From Novosphingobium sp. SG707 (GTDB taxonomy: Bacteria; Pseudomonadota; Alphaproteobacteria; Sphingomonadales; Sphingomonadaceae), in NCBI RefSeq assembly GCF_012275515.1, contig NZ_JAAZQL010000010.1, positions 1 to 64,000 on the forward strand: DNA of 64,000 nucleotides. Reading direction: 5' to 3'. The notes under the pieces were generated by a model that was not told the DNA's origin, searched no databases, and saw only the letters and a program-made list of their open reading frames with translations. A program made the position numbers and the translations under genes. The first letter of the stretch is position 1, and each line of letters begins with the position of its first letter. Below are positions 1-9,100 of this stretch, piece after piece.

Positions 1-101
1 CTCATCTTCACATTGCTCAGATCAACACCCGTCCCATCCGCCTTCACACGTGGCTTCACGTTGTAGTCAAGCACCCGCTTGATCGGCACCAAACATTTCA
101 T
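1..101 (-). CDS. etfB: Electron transfer flavoprotein beta subunit, N-terminal fragment
   Basis: The gene runs off the left edge, so only the first 33 codons are visible. The peptide opens MKCLVPIKRVLDYNVKPRVK and continues KADGTGVDLSNVKM, which matches the strongly conserved N-terminus of EtfB. EtfB pairs with EtfA and carries electrons from acyl-CoA and other flavin dehydrogenases to ETF-ubiquinone oxidoreductase. A GGAG ribosome site lies just upstream of the ATG at 101. The preceding minus-strand gene ends 18 bases away, so the two may be cotranscribed. The flavin- and AMP-binding parts lie outside the window. Confidence 0.9.
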   Translation of the reverse strand, partial: MKCLVPIKRVLDYNVKPRVKADGTGVDLSNVKM

Positions 102-119
102 GGTCAAAACTCCAAATTC

Positions 120-1079
120 CTATCCATAGATGCCGCGCGAAACACCCATCAGTCTGGTCAGGCCGAACAGGATGTCGAGCGAGGGCGTCGCCACGCCAAC
201 CATCGCGGCGATTTCCCTCGGGGCCGCCAGCAGCGCGTCCAGTTCGATAGGCCTCGATGCGTCCACATCCTGCAGCATGGAGGTCCGAAATGCGCCCAGC
301 TTGCGGGTCACGGCATTGCGCTCCACCGTGGATTGCTCGATCGGACAACCGATGCGTCGGCCGATTTCGCGTGCCTCCTCCATCACCGCCGCGATCAGGC
401 CGAGGACCAGCGGATCATCCAGAATGCGGTCTGCCGTTGCCAGCGTGAGCGCAGAGATCGGGTTGATGGTCATATTGCCCCAAAGCTTGAACCAGATATC
501 CGCGCGGACATCATGGCTCTGCTCCGCAGGCAGGCCCGCCGCCTGGAACTGATCGACCAGAGCCGACACGCGCCCGCCCGCCCCGCCGTCCGGCTCGCCC
601 ATGATCAGGCGGTCACCCCGAAACAGGGTGATTTCGGCGGGGGATGTCCGCGCCGCGGCGGCATGCACAACGCAGGCGACAATCTGCTCATAGGGCAAGA
701 ATTTCTGCAAAATCCCGTGAGGATCGACCGAGCGCAGCAAGACATCCCGCCCCATGAACCACCAGGGCACGCCGTTCAGCATAGGCACCACAAGTGTTTC
801 GGGCTTCATCATCGCCGCGATGGATGGCGCCACCGATTCCAGAGCGAAGGATTTGACGCCCACGATGACCAGATCACACGGTCCCACTTCCTGCGCATCT
901 GTGCAAATCCGGGGATAAAGGACCATACGCTCCCCATCCTGAACCAGCGCCAGCCCATCGGCACGCAAGGCTTTACCCGTCTCGGCGCGGGCCAGAATCC
1001 GCACATCATGTCCGCCATGCGCCAGACGCGCGGCGATCCATCCGCCGATCGCTCCCGCGCCGATTATCCCAACCTGCAT
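120..1079 (-). CDS. Ketopantoate reductase family (ApbA/PanE) oxidoreductase
   Basis: This encodes 319 residues, the usual length for the 2-dehydropantoate 2-reductase family. The N-terminus carries the Rossmann motif GAGAIGG (residues 7-13). The family's catalytic-lysine helix is recognisable as KLWGNMTINPISALT. The ATG at 1079 was chosen because it begins directly at the Rossmann strand and follows an AAAGGA site; upstream in-frame codons read into low-quality sequence. True PanE makes pantoate for CoA. Members inside catabolic clusters often reduce other 2-oxo acids, and this one lies divergent from a homoprotocatechuate operon and 18 bases before etfB. Substrate is therefore uncertain. 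Confidence 0.8.
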   Translation of the reverse strand: MQVGIIGAGAIGGWIAARLAHGGHDVRILARAETGKALRADGLALVQDGERMVLYPRICTDAQEVGPCDLVIVGVKSFALESVAPSIAAMMKPETLVVPMLNGVPWWFMGRDVLLRSVDPHGILQKFLPYEQIVACVVHAAAARTSPAEITLFRGDRLIMGEPDGGAGGRVSALVDQFQAAGLPAEQSHDVRADIWFKLWGNMTINPISALTLATADRILDDPLVLGLIAAVMEEAREIGRRIGCPIEQSTVERNAVTRKLGAFRTSMLQDVDASRPIELDALLAAPREIAAMVGVATPSLDILFGLTRLMGVSRGIYG

Positions 1080-1247
1080 GGATTGTCCTTTCCGCTTTTC
1101 CCGCCGTCGCGCTCTTTTTGAACTCGATAGATGAAATGGATTATAAACTCTACTATAAAGTTTTTGTTGATAATGGCGTCCGTTGCCATTATCCCATGAA
1201 TCCGAACCCGGCCGGAAGCGCCGGAACGCCATGCAAGGGTGAGAAGG
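1080..1247. promoter_or_regulatory. Divergent promoter region of the hpa operon
   Basis: This AT-rich 168-base gap separates the minus-strand reductase gene from the plus-strand hpaHEDG operon. It holds a perfect inverted repeat with 9-base arms GATAATGGC / GCCATTATC and a 7-base loop (1169-1193). Just before it is a smaller dyad with AAACT / AGTTT arms (1145-1163). A TATAAT-like element lies on the minus strand within 1140-1146. The dyad probably binds a regulator, but no adjacent regulator can be tied to it. Confidence 0.5.
1169..1193. promoter_or_regulatory. Candidate operator, 9-base-arm inverted repeat
   Basis: The arms GATAATGGC (1169-1177) and GCCATTATC (1185-1193) are exact reverse complements around the 7-base centre GTCCGTT. 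The site lies 55 bases before the hpaH start codon, a normal operator position. There is no T-run, so it is unlikely to be a terminator. Confidence 0.45.
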
Positions 1248-2054
1248 ATGCCCATTTCAACCGAACAAAGGCGCGATTATGCCGCCAGCCTGGACAAGGC
1301 CGAACGCGAACGCACCCCCATCCGCCAGATCAGCCTGGCCCATCCCGACATGACAATGGAGGATGGCTATGCCATCCAGAGCGCGTGGATCGACATCAAG
1401 CTGGCGCAGGGCCGCAAGGTCATCGGCCGCAAGATCGGCCTGACCAGCCGGGCCATGCAGAAGGCCGCCAATATCACCGAACCCGATTACGGGGTCCTGC
1501 TGGACGATATGCTGTTTCACAGCGGCGAGGATATCCCGCTCGACCGCTTTGTCGAGCCGCGCATCGAGGTCGAACTGGCCTTTTTCCTCAAGCACGAGTT
1601 GCGCGGGCCGGGCGTCACGCTGGAGGATGTACTGGCGGCCACCGATCATGTCCGCCCGGCGCTCGAACTGATCGACATGCGGATCGACCGGGTGGATGCC
1701 GCCACCGGCAACACGCGCAAGGCGCTGGACACGATTGCCGACAATGCCGCCAATGCCGGGGTCATCCTGGGCGAGGCGCGCTTTGCCCCCGATGCCGTCG
1801 ACCTGCGCCGTGTGGCGGCATGGATCGAGCGCAATGGCATCATCGAGGAATCGGGCGTGGCCGCCGCCGTGCTGGGCCATCCGGCCACGGGCATCGCATG
1901 GCTGGCCAACAAGCTGGCGCCGCATGAGATCGCCCTCGAACCGGGACAGATCATCCTTTGCGGATCCTTCACTGCCCCCATCGGCGGGGTGCGCGGCGAC
2001 ACATTCGCGGTCGATTACGGCCCGCTGGGCGTCATCACCACCCGCTTTATCTGA
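1248..2054 (+). CDS. hpaH: 2-oxo-hept-4-ene-1,7-dioate hydratase (HpaH)
   Basis: This 268-residue protein belongs to the MhpD/HpaH hydratase branch of the fumarylacetoacetase-like fold. Recognisable blocks are GRKIGLTSRAMQ, the acidic metal-binding segment EPRIEVELAFFL, and the C-terminal SFTAPIGGVRGDTF. It adds water to 2-oxohept-4-ene-1,7-dioate, giving the HpaI substrate 4-hydroxy-2-oxoheptanedioate. ATG at 1248 is preferred over GTG at 1239 because AAGGG lies about eight bases upstream. It is first in an operon with hpaE, hpaD and hpaG, which supports HpaH over plain MhpD. Confidence 0.85.
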   Translation: MPISTEQRRDYAASLDKAERERTPIRQISLAHPDMTMEDGYAIQSAWIDIKLAQGRKVIGRKIGLTSRAMQKAANITEPDYGVLLDDMLFHSGEDIPLDRFVEPRIEVELAFFLKHELRGPGVTLEDVLAATDHVRPALELIDMRIDRVDAATGNTRKALDTIADNAANAGVILGEARFAPDAVDLRRVAAWIERNGIIEESGVAAAVLGHPATGIAWLANKLAPHEIALEPGQIILCGSFTAPIGGVRGDTFAVDYGPLGVITTRFI

Positions 2055-2079
2055 GCCACTCAAGACAAGGCTGCAACCT

Positions 2080-3552
2080 ATGGCAGACATGATCCATATC
2101 GACGGGCATCCCATCTCGCCCGATCATTACATCAACGGACGGCGGGTCGCCTCCAGCGAAACTTTCGAAACCTTCTGCCCGGTCGACCAGAAAGTTCTGG
2201 GCAGGATATCGGCGGGGCTGGACGAACATGTCGATGCCGCTGTTTCTGCCGCGCAGGCCGCCTTTCCCGGATGGGCGGCGCTGGGGGCGGCGGGGCGCCT
2301 GCCCTATCTTGAACGCTTTGCCGAGGAGATCGGCAAGCGCGAGGAAGCCTTTGCCCTGGCCGAGGCCAATGATGCGGGCGTGCTGCTCTCGCGCATGCGT
2401 CACGGCATTGTGCCGCGCGCCATGCTGAACATCACATGGTTTGCCAAGGAGGCACTGACCCTTCAGGACCGCGTGATCGAAACCACGCAGGCCATTCATC
2501 AGGTGCGCCACGATCCGGCGGGCGTCTGCGCGATCATCACGCCGTGGAATTCGCCGCTGATGCTGGCCACGTGGAAGGCTGGCCCCGCGCTGGCTTCGGG
2601 CAACACGGTGGTCATCAAGCCGCCCGAATGGGCGCCGCTCACCACCTCGCTGCTGGCCGATGCGGCCGATGCGGCGGGGCTGCCGCCGGGCGTGTTCAAC
2701 ATCGTTCAGGGCATGGGCGCGACGACCGGCGCAAGGCTGGTGGCCGATCCCCGCCTCGCGCGTATTTCCTTCACCGGCTCGGTTCCCACGGCCAAACTGG
2801 TGGCAACGGCGGCGGCGGCCAATCTGGTGCCGTGCAGTCTGGAACTGGGTGGAAAATCGCCCTTTATCGTGCTGAAGGATGCCGATCTGGATGCGGCAGC
2901 GGCCACCGGCGCACTGATGTATCGCAATGCCGGACAGGTCTGTCTGGCGGGCACACGCTTTCTGGTCCACGAATCCATCCGCGACGCCTTTGTCGAAAAG
3001 ATGCGCGCCGTGGTGGCCAATCTGGTCGTGGGCGATCCGCGCGATCCGGCCACCGAGGTCGGCCCGATCATACATCCGCGCCAGGTCGAACGCGTGGCGG
3101 GCTTTGTCGAGCGCGCCAAGGCGGCCGGGGCCACCACCCTGTGGGGCGGCGAGCGCCACGATTTCGGCCCGCAATATTTCCAGCCGACCATGTTCTGCGA
3201 TGTCGCCAATGATGCCGAGATCGTTCAGCAGGAAGTCTTCGGGCCGGTGCTGGTAATGCAGACCTTTGCCAGTGACGAGGAGGCCATCGCTCTGGCCAAC
3301 AGCACGGTCTATGGTCTTGGCGGCATCTGCTATGGCGAACAGGCCCATGCACAGACCGTGGCCGATCAGGTCCGCACCGGCTTTATCTGGATCAACAGCT
3401 TTACCATCCGCGATCTGGCCGCGCCCTTTGGCGGGCGCGGGCAATCGGGCGTAGGCCGCGAAGGCGGCGAATGGAGCTTCGACTTCTTCTGCGACGTCAA
3501 GGACGTCATCACGCCCAAACAACCCTTCAAGGCGAGCTTTGCACACCGATGA
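2080..3552 (+). CDS. hpaE: 5-carboxymethyl-2-hydroxymuconate semialdehyde dehydrogenase (HpaE)
   Basis: This 490-residue NAD-dependent aldehyde dehydrogenase has the fold's landmarks in order: ITPWNSPL (153-160), SFTGSV (230-235), the general-base Glu255 in LELGGK, and the nucleophile Cys288 in GQVCLAG. HpaE oxidises the semialdehyde made by ring cleavage of homoprotocatechuate. The specific name rests on the operon, since the family alone cannot set the substrate. The ATG at 2080 follows AAGACAAGG. The stop codon overlaps the hpaD start by four bases (ATGA), implying translational coupling. Confidence 0.85.
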   Translation: MADMIHIDGHPISPDHYINGRRVASSETFETFCPVDQKVLGRISAGLDEHVDAAVSAAQAAFPGWAALGAAGRLPYLERFAEEIGKREEAFALAEANDAGVLLSRMRHGIVPRAMLNITWFAKEALTLQDRVIETTQAIHQVRHDPAGVCAIITPWNSPLMLATWKAGPALASGNTVVIKPPEWAPLTTSLLADAADAAGLPPGVFNIVQGMGATTGARLVADPRLARISFTGSVPTAKLVATAAAANLVPCSLELGGKSPFIVLKDADLDAAAATGALMYRNAGQVCLAGTRFLVHESIRDAFVEKMRAVVANLVVGDPRDPATEVGPIIHPRQVERVAGFVERAKAAGATTLWGGERHDFGPQYFQPTMFCDVANDAEIVQQEVFGPVLVMQTFASDEEAIALANSTVYGLGGICYGEQAHAQTVADQVRTGFIWINSFTIRDLAAPFGGRGQSGVGREGGEWSFDFFCDVKDVITPKQPFKASFAHR

Positions 3553-4415
3553 GCAACGAAGGAAAAATCGTCGGGAGCGCGATTGTCTCGCACCATCCCG
3601 GCCTCATGCAGACCGACGAGTTCCGGCTGGAGGATGGCGCGGGCCGCGATTCCGACCTGATCGAGGGCTTCAAGCGTCTGCGCGCGCGGATTGAGGCGGT
3701 GTCGCCCGATGCGATTCTGATCTTTGACTCGCATTGGTTCACCACCGGCTTTCACCTGCTCGATGCCCGCGCGCATCACCAGGGCACCTATACTTCGGTG
3801 GAAATGCCGTGGTATCTCAACGGGCTGGAATTCGACTATCGCGGCTGTCCGGACCTGGCGAAAATGTGTCAGAGCGTGGCCGAGGAGCGCGGCGTGCTGG
3901 CCATGGCGATTGATGATCCGCATCTGACGCATGAATATGCCACGCTCAATCTGGTGACCAAGCTGGGCCTTGATGTGCCCTATCTGACAGCCAGCAATTG
4001 CCAGAATTGCCAGTCGCACCATTTCCTTGAAATGGGCGCGGTGGTGGGCGAGGCCATCCGCCGCAGCGGCAAGCGCGTGGTGCTGCTCGCCTCGGGCGCG
4101 CTTAGCCACAAGTTCAACGAGATCGACTGGGAACGCAAAAGCCCGCGCATTTTCGATGCGGCCAATGTGTCCAGCCCGGAAAATATCGCCAGCGATCTGG
4201 AGGTCATCGAACTGTTCCGTCAGGGCCGCCATGACGTGATCGTCGAGCGCTTCCCCACCGTCTATCGCAAGATTCCGTGGGAAGGGCTGGGCGGCCATTA
4301 TCTGCAGATGGTCGGCGCGATGGGCGGGGCCGATTGCCGCGCGCCCGGCACCGCGCTCAGCGAATATGAAAACGCCCGGGGCACGGGCAATATCCACATC
4401 TGGTTCGAGGTTTGA
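3549..4415 (+). CDS. hpaD: 3,4-dihydroxyphenylacetate 2,3-dioxygenase (HpaD), class III extradiol
   Basis: This encodes 288 residues of the LigB-like extradiol ring-cleavage family. The early metal-binding block reads IVSHHPG (12-18). FDSHWF follows, with the distal LLASGALSHKFNEID block that is typical of HpaD. The enzyme opens homoprotocatechuate with O2 at non-haem iron to give 5-carboxymethyl-2-hydroxymuconate semialdehyde, the substrate of the gene before it. Its start lies within the hpaE stop. This is the ring-cleavage step defining the operon. Confidence 0.87.
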   Translation: MSNEGKIVGSAIVSHHPGLMQTDEFRLEDGAGRDSDLIEGFKRLRARIEAVSPDAILIFDSHWFTTGFHLLDARAHHQGTYTSVEMPWYLNGLEFDYRGCPDLAKMCQSVAEERGVLAMAIDDPHLTHEYATLNLVTKLGLDVPYLTASNCQNCQSHHFLEMGAVVGEAIRRSGKRVVLLASGALSHKFNEIDWERKSPRIFDAANVSSPENIASDLEVIELFRQGRHDVIVERFPTVYRKIPWEGLGGHYLQMVGAMGGADCRAPGTALSEYENARGTGNIHIWFEV

Positions 4416-4419
4416 CACA

Positions 4420-5319
4420 ATGAGCGTATTTGAAGGACCGCGGATCGAACGCCGCCGGGTGATGGTTGAAGGCTCGGCCTGCTGGGGCACGATGCGCGAT
4501 GATGCGATGCTGGCGCTGGATGACGGGCGCGTGGTCGATCCGGCGCGGATGATCCACCTGCCCCCTTGCGAGCCGACCAAGATCATAGGCGCACATATCA
4601 CCTATGTCTCGCGCTCGATGGAAACGCGCAACAAGCCCAAGCCGACCGACAATCCCACCTATTTCACCAAGCCGCCCACGGCCACCAACGGCCACAACGG
4701 CAAGATCGTCAAATATGACGGGATGCGCTATCTCAATTACGAAGGCGAAGTGGCCGCGATCATCGGCAAGGTGACGCGCAATGTCACGCCCGAGGAGGCA
4801 TGGGACTGCATCGCCGGTTTCGCCCCGCTGCTCGACATGGGCGCGCAGGATTTCCGCGATACGGATCAGGGCTCGATGCTGCGCGTCAAGGGCATGGACG
4901 GCTATTGCCCGATTGGCCCCGGCATCGTGCGCGGCGTCGATCCGCGCAAGGAAACGCTGCGCACTTATCGCAACGGCTTGCTGGTGCAGGAAGCCAATAT
5001 CGGCGAAGAACTGATCTGGGAAGCCGATTTCATCATCGCCGACATCGCCCGCTATATCACGCTGATGCCGGGCGATATCATCATGACCGGCACGCCCGCC
5101 CATTCGCGCTCGCTTGATCCGGGCGACAGGATCGAGGTGGAAATCACCAACCTTGGGCGCCTTGGCTGCGATGTGGTGTCCGCGCCCGAACCGCGCGCGG
5201 CCGGTATCGGGCATCCCCCGCTCGATACGCCCGAGGTGCGCCGCGTGGCGCTGGGCTTTGACGAGCGGGTCCGCCCCGACCTTCTCGCCAATTATCAAGC
5301 CGCGTCGCGCGGGCGGTGA
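4420..5319 (+). CDS. hpaG: FAH-family decarboxylase/isomerase (HpaG-like)
   Basis: This encodes 299 residues with one fumarylacetoacetase domain: the metal-site block NYEGEVAAIIGK, then GDIIMTGTPA. In the homoprotocatechuate route HpaG decarboxylates 5-oxopent-3-ene-1,2,5-tricarboxylate and isomerises the product. E. coli HpaG is a tandem two-domain protein of about 430 residues; this copy has a single domain plus an N-terminal extension, so the isomerase activity may be elsewhere or shared. It starts four bases after the hpaD stop. The stop overlaps the next gene (TGATG). Confidence 0.78.
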   Translation: MSVFEGPRIERRRVMVEGSACWGTMRDDAMLALDDGRVVDPARMIHLPPCEPTKIIGAHITYVSRSMETRNKPKPTDNPTYFTKPPTATNGHNGKIVKYDGMRYLNYEGEVAAIIGKVTRNVTPEEAWDCIAGFAPLLDMGAQDFRDTDQGSMLRVKGMDGYCPIGPGIVRGVDPRKETLRTYRNGLLVQEANIGEELIWEADFIIADIARYITLMPGDIIMTGTPAHSRSLDPGDRIEVEITNLGRLGCDVVSAPEPRAAGIGHPPLDTPEVRRVALGFDERVRPDLLANYQAASRGR

Positions 5320-6725
5320 TGGCCATGCTGGACAGTCTGCGTGCGGCCTATGACGGCAAGTTGCTGGTGGATGCCGACGATGTGGCGCCCTACCTGACCG
5401 ACTGGCGCAAGATGTGGACGGGGGCGGCCATCGCGGTCGCCCTGCCGGAAAGCGTCGATCAGGTCTGCGCGCTGGTGCGCTGGTGCGGGCAAAACGGCGT
5501 TCGGCTGGTGCCGCAGGGGGGCAACACCGGCATGTCGGGCGGGGCCACCCCGCCCGCCGAGGGGCTGAACCTTGTGGTTGCGCTAACGCGGCTCAACCGC
5601 ATCCGGACGATCGATCCGGTCAACAATACGATGACGGTCGATGCCGGGGTGATTTTGGCCAGCGTGCAGGAGGCCGCGCGCGATGCCGGGCGCTATTTCC
5701 CGCTCAGCCTTGCAGCCGAGGGTTCCTGCACGATCGGCGGCAATCTGGCCACCAATGCGGGCGGGACGGCGGTGCTGCGCTATGGCAATGCACGCGAACT
5801 CTGTCTGGGGCTGGAGGTTGTCACGCCTGCGGGCGAAGTGTGGAGCGGATTGAAAGGACTGCGCAAGGACAATTCAGGCTATGACCTGCGCGACCTCTAT
5901 ATTGCATCCGAGGGCACGCTGGGGATCATCACCGGCGCGGTGCTCAAACTCTATCCGCAGCCGGCGGCGCGGCTTGCCTCGCTGGTGGCGGTTGCGGATT
6001 GCGGGGCGGCGATGGGTCTGCTCGAGGTCCTGCGCGCGCGTTATGCGGATCGGCTGACGGCGTTTGAACTGCTCTCACGCGAATGTCTGGAACTGGTGCT
6101 GCGCCATGGCCATGACGCGCGCGATCCGTTTGGTGAGCGCTATCCGTGGTACATCCTCATCGAATTCACCGATTTCACCAGCGAGGAGGCCGCCCGCGCC
6201 GCCATCGAAGAAGCGCTGGGCCAGGCCTTTGAGGATGGCCTTGTGCTGGACGCGGTGATTGCCGAAAGCCTCACGCAAACGCAGGCGCTCTGGGCCCTGC
6301 GCGAAGGCATTTCCGAGGCGCAGAGCGCGGAAGGCGCCACCATCAAGCATGACATTGCCCTGCCCATTTCGGCGATTGCCGCCTTCATGCCCGCGGCGGT
6401 CGAAGCGGTGCGCGCGCGCCATCCCGACATCCGGCCGGTGCTCTTCGGCCACCTTGGCGACGGCAGCCTGCATTTCAACTATTCCCCCGCCCCCGGCGAG
6501 GACAAGGCGAGCTTCATGGCCCGTCAGGCCGAGGTCAACCGTATCGTTCATGATCTGGTGATGGCAGCGGGCGGCACGATTTCGGCCGAACACGGGCTGG
6601 GCGTGCTGCGGCGCGACGAGGCCGATGCCTATCGCCCCACCCCCGAACGCCAGTTGATGCGCAGCATCAAACAAGCGCTCGACCCGCAAGGGATCATGAA
6701 TCCTGGGAAACTCCTAGCTCTTTGA
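5319..6725 (+). CDS. FAD-linked oxidase, D-2-hydroxyacid dehydrogenase (GlcD-like)
   Basis: This 468-residue VAO/PCMH-type flavoprotein has the PP-loop GGNTGMSGGA, the FAD-domain signature SCTIGGNLATNAGG, SEGTLGIITGAVL, and the C-terminal active-site region ISAEHGLGVLRRDE plus NPGKLL. It resembles D-lactate, glycolate and D-2-hydroxyglutarate dehydrogenases. It ends the hpa operon, its ATG overlapping the hpaG stop. One inference is that it oxidises an aryl-2-hydroxyacid such as a mandelate or phenyllactate feeding homoprotocatechuate. The last 32 bases overlap the convergent LysR gene. Confidence 0.8.
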   Translation: MAMLDSLRAAYDGKLLVDADDVAPYLTDWRKMWTGAAIAVALPESVDQVCALVRWCGQNGVRLVPQGGNTGMSGGATPPAEGLNLVVALTRLNRIRTIDPVNNTMTVDAGVILASVQEAARDAGRYFPLSLAAEGSCTIGGNLATNAGGTAVLRYGNARELCLGLEVVTPAGEVWSGLKGLRKDNSGYDLRDLYIASEGTLGIITGAVLKLYPQPAARLASLVAVADCGAAMGLLEVLRARYADRLTAFELLSRECLELVLRHGHDARDPFGERYPWYILIEFTDFTSEEAARAAIEEALGQAFEDGLVLDAVIAESLTQTQALWALREGISEAQSAEGATIKHDIALPISAIAAFMPAAVEAVRARHPDIRPVLFGHLGDGSLHFNYSPAPGEDKASFMARQAEVNRIVHDLVMAAGGTISAEHGLGVLRRDEADAYRPTPERQLMRSIKQALDPQGIMNPGKLLAL

Positions 6726-7614
6726 AGCGCTTGCGCAGCAAGGCGGAAAATTCGGCGATCCGTTCCGACTGGGGACGGATCGCCGAACTGTAAAGCATGA
6801 CATAGCGCGTGAATTCCGGGTCGATCAGCCGCCGCATCTCCAGCCGGAAAGCATTGGCCAGCGGCGCGACATAGGCCGGGCACAGCGCCACCCCCACCCC
6901 GGCGGCGGCAAGGCCGAGCGCGGTGGTGATATTGTCAAACACCTGCCCAGGCACCACCCGCTCGCTCTCGTCCAGACCAGACATGGCCTGTTCGATGATC
7001 CGTTCATGGTCATGCCCGCCGGTGTGGAATTTCACGCCCTTCAGATCGCGCCAGCGCAGATGCGACTGCGCGGCCAGCGGATGTTCGGGCGAAAGCCACA
7101 CCACCCATTTGCTGGGCAACAGGCTCTCGGACTGCACCGTTTCCTCGGTCACGCGGTCGGGGCCCACGGCCAGATCCGCCTCGCCTGTGGCCACCCGTTC
7201 GGAGAGCCACTCAACCCCTGTGTCGAGAATATGCACCTCGCAATCGGGATGCGCAGCCTCGAATTCAGCGATCAGCGGGGGCAGGATGGCGGCCGCCACC
7301 ACCATTGGCGCTGCAATGCGGATCGTGTCGCTCGCCTGATCGCCCAGCGTTTCGGCCATGCGTTCGACCGCCTTGAGCGTGCGGATAAAGCTGAGCGCGG
7401 AGGGCATGAACTGGCGCCCATGTTCGTTGAGCACCACGCGTCTTGTGCTGCGCTCGAACAATCGCAGGCCGATTGCACTTTCCAATTCGGAAATCAGGCT
7501 GCTGATCGCCGAATTGGTCAATTGCATGCGCTGGGCCGCGCCCGTGAAGCTGCTGCATTCGGCCACGCGAATGAAGGCTTCGATCTGTCGATTGCTGATG
7601 CGTTGTTTGCTCAC
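6694..7614 (-). CDS. LysR-family transcriptional regulator
   Basis: This 306-residue protein has a standard LysR winged-helix N-terminus: FIRVAECSSFTGAAQRMQLT, then SISSLI-like recognition helix and LFERSTRRVVLNEHG. A periplasmic-binding-protein-like effector domain starts near residue 90. It is the last gene of a minus-strand group with the FAD oxidase (31-base gap), TonB receptor and hydrolase, and converges on the hpa operon. It may control either group; LysR targets are often divergent genes, which this one lacks, so the target is unclear. Confidence 0.88.
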   Translation of the reverse strand: MSKQRISNRQIEAFIRVAECSSFTGAAQRMQLTNSAISSLISELESAIGLRLFERSTRRVVLNEHGRQFMPSALSFIRTLKAVERMAETLGDQASDTIRIAAPMVVAAAILPPLIAEFEAAHPDCEVHILDTGVEWLSERVATGEADLAVGPDRVTEETVQSESLLPSKWVVWLSPEHPLAAQSHLRWRDLKGVKFHTGGHDHERIIEQAMSGLDESERVVPGQVFDNITTALGLAAAGVGVALCPAYVAPLANAFRLEMRRLIDPEFTRYVMLYSSAIRPQSERIAEFSALLRKRFKELGVSQDS

Positions 7615-7644
7615 AAATCCCTTTTATAAAGAAAAAGTGGATAA

Positions 7645-9045
7645 TCAAGCGAGACTTTCCGGTAATATCTTGCCGGGATTGAGCAGCCCTTGCGGGTCCA
7701 GCATCTGCTTGAGCCGCCGCATCAGCGCGATTTCCGCCTCGCTGCGTGAATAATGCAGATATTGTCGCTTATCGAGGCCGATCCCGTGCTCGGCCGAAAC
7801 TGACCCCCCCATCGCCCGCACCGTGGCATAGACGGTGCGGCAGATCGCTTCACGCTGTTGCCCGCTGGGGTCCGGCACGGCAAGGTGCATGTTGCTGTCG
7901 GCCAGGTGGCCGAAAAACACCGCCTCTCCGCCCGGAATATCGCGCGCCAGCGCCTCTCGGCACAGGGTGACGAATTCCTCCGCGCGAGCCACCGGTACGC
8001 TGACATCGAAATTCACCACGGCGCCCTTGCCCCAGAGATGCGAAAGCTCACCGCTGGAATCGCGGATCCGCCAGAAGCTCTCCGCATCGCTCAGCGACTG
8101 GGCCTGCACCGCATCCTGCAGAATTCCCTGCTCAAACGCCTGCTCGGCAAAGCGGGTAAAGATCATCCCGTCGGCCTGCTCGTCCGAACCGAGCGCTTCG
8201 AGCAGAATGAAATGCGTGCCCGCTTCGGGTGAAAGCGGCGAGCGGCCGGTCACGTCATGAGTGATCGCGTAGAAATCCTCCCACATCACCTCGAAGGCGG
8301 AAAGCTGGGCCCCCAGCGCGCCGCGCGCCAGCGCCAGCAGGCGGTGGACCTGATCGATCCCATCAACAGCGCACAGGAGCGTATTGGAACTGCGCGGCGC
8401 GGGGAACAGGCGCAGGACCGCGCGGGTGATGATGCCCAGCGTCCCCTCGCTGCCGATAAACAGGTTGCGCAGGTCATAGCCCGCGTTGTTCTTGATCATC
8501 TTGTTCATGTTGCTGATGATCGTGCCGTCGGCCAGCACCACCTCCAGCCCCAGCACCTGATCGCGGGTCATGCCATAGCGCAAGACACGGTTGCCCCCCG
8601 CATTGTTGGCCAGCATGCCGCCGATGGTGCAGGAACCGCGCGAACCGAAATCGACCGCAAAGAAACGATCCGCATCCTGCGCGGCCTGCTGCACCGCCTG
8701 CAAAGGCGTGCCCGCCAGCACCGTCACCGTATTGGCGAAAGTGTCGACTTCCTCGACCCCACGCATCTTTTCCAGCGAGAGCGCGATACTGCCCGCGCTG
8801 GGCAAAGCGCCGCCCGCCATGCCGGTCAGGCCGCCCTGCGGCACAACATGCATCCCGCATGCCGAGGCCGCCTTCATCACCGCCGCCACCTGATCGGCAT
8901 CGCGCGGATAGGCGACCAGCAGCGGAAGATGCTCTACCGCGCGGGGCAGGGTGAAATCGCGCAAATGCCGCCTGCGGTCAAACTCGTCGACCGAATGCGG
9001 GATATGGGGAGGCAGGTGTTCGAGAAATTGGACTAACGGATTCAC
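7645..9045 (-). CDS. FAD-linked oxidase, 2-hydroxyacid dehydrogenase (second paralogue)
   Basis: This 466-residue VAO/PCMH flavoprotein is a clear paralogue of the gene at 5319-6725. It shares GSRGSCTIGGMLANNAGG-type FAD binding, SEGTLGIITRAVLRLFP, SVSAEHGIGLDKRQ and the NPGKIL end. The GTG at 9045 was chosen for its GGGGAGAG site; longer in-frame versions run into the receptor gene. It lies 55 bases after the TonB receptor and 31 before LysR, so it probably acts on a compound imported by that receptor. Substrate not determinable from sequence. Confidence 0.82.
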   Translation of the reverse strand: MNPLVQFLEHLPPHIPHSVDEFDRRRHLRDFTLPRAVEHLPLLVAYPRDADQVAAVMKAASACGMHVVPQGGLTGMAGGALPSAGSIALSLEKMRGVEEVDTFANTVTVLAGTPLQAVQQAAQDADRFFAVDFGSRGSCTIGGMLANNAGGNRVLRYGMTRDQVLGLEVVLADGTIISNMNKMIKNNAGYDLRNLFIGSEGTLGIITRAVLRLFPAPRSSNTLLCAVDGIDQVHRLLALARGALGAQLSAFEVMWEDFYAITHDVTGRSPLSPEAGTHFILLEALGSDEQADGMIFTRFAEQAFEQGILQDAVQAQSLSDAESFWRIRDSSGELSHLWGKGAVVNFDVSVPVARAEEFVTLCREALARDIPGGEAVFFGHLADSNMHLAVPDPSGQQREAICRTVYATVRAMGGSVSAEHGIGLDKRQYLHYSRSEAEIALMRRLKQMLDPQGLLNPGKILPESLA

Positions 9046-9100
9046 AGGCTCTCCCCACAGGCTTGGGTGGGCCGCCCAAGGGACAGCCCACCGGCCGACA

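Noticed and set aside
1118..1927. Long plus-strand frame through the hpa promoter and hpaH
   Set aside because: It is an out-of-frame reading of hpaH, Gly/Arg/His-rich, while hpaH itself matches a known family from start to end.
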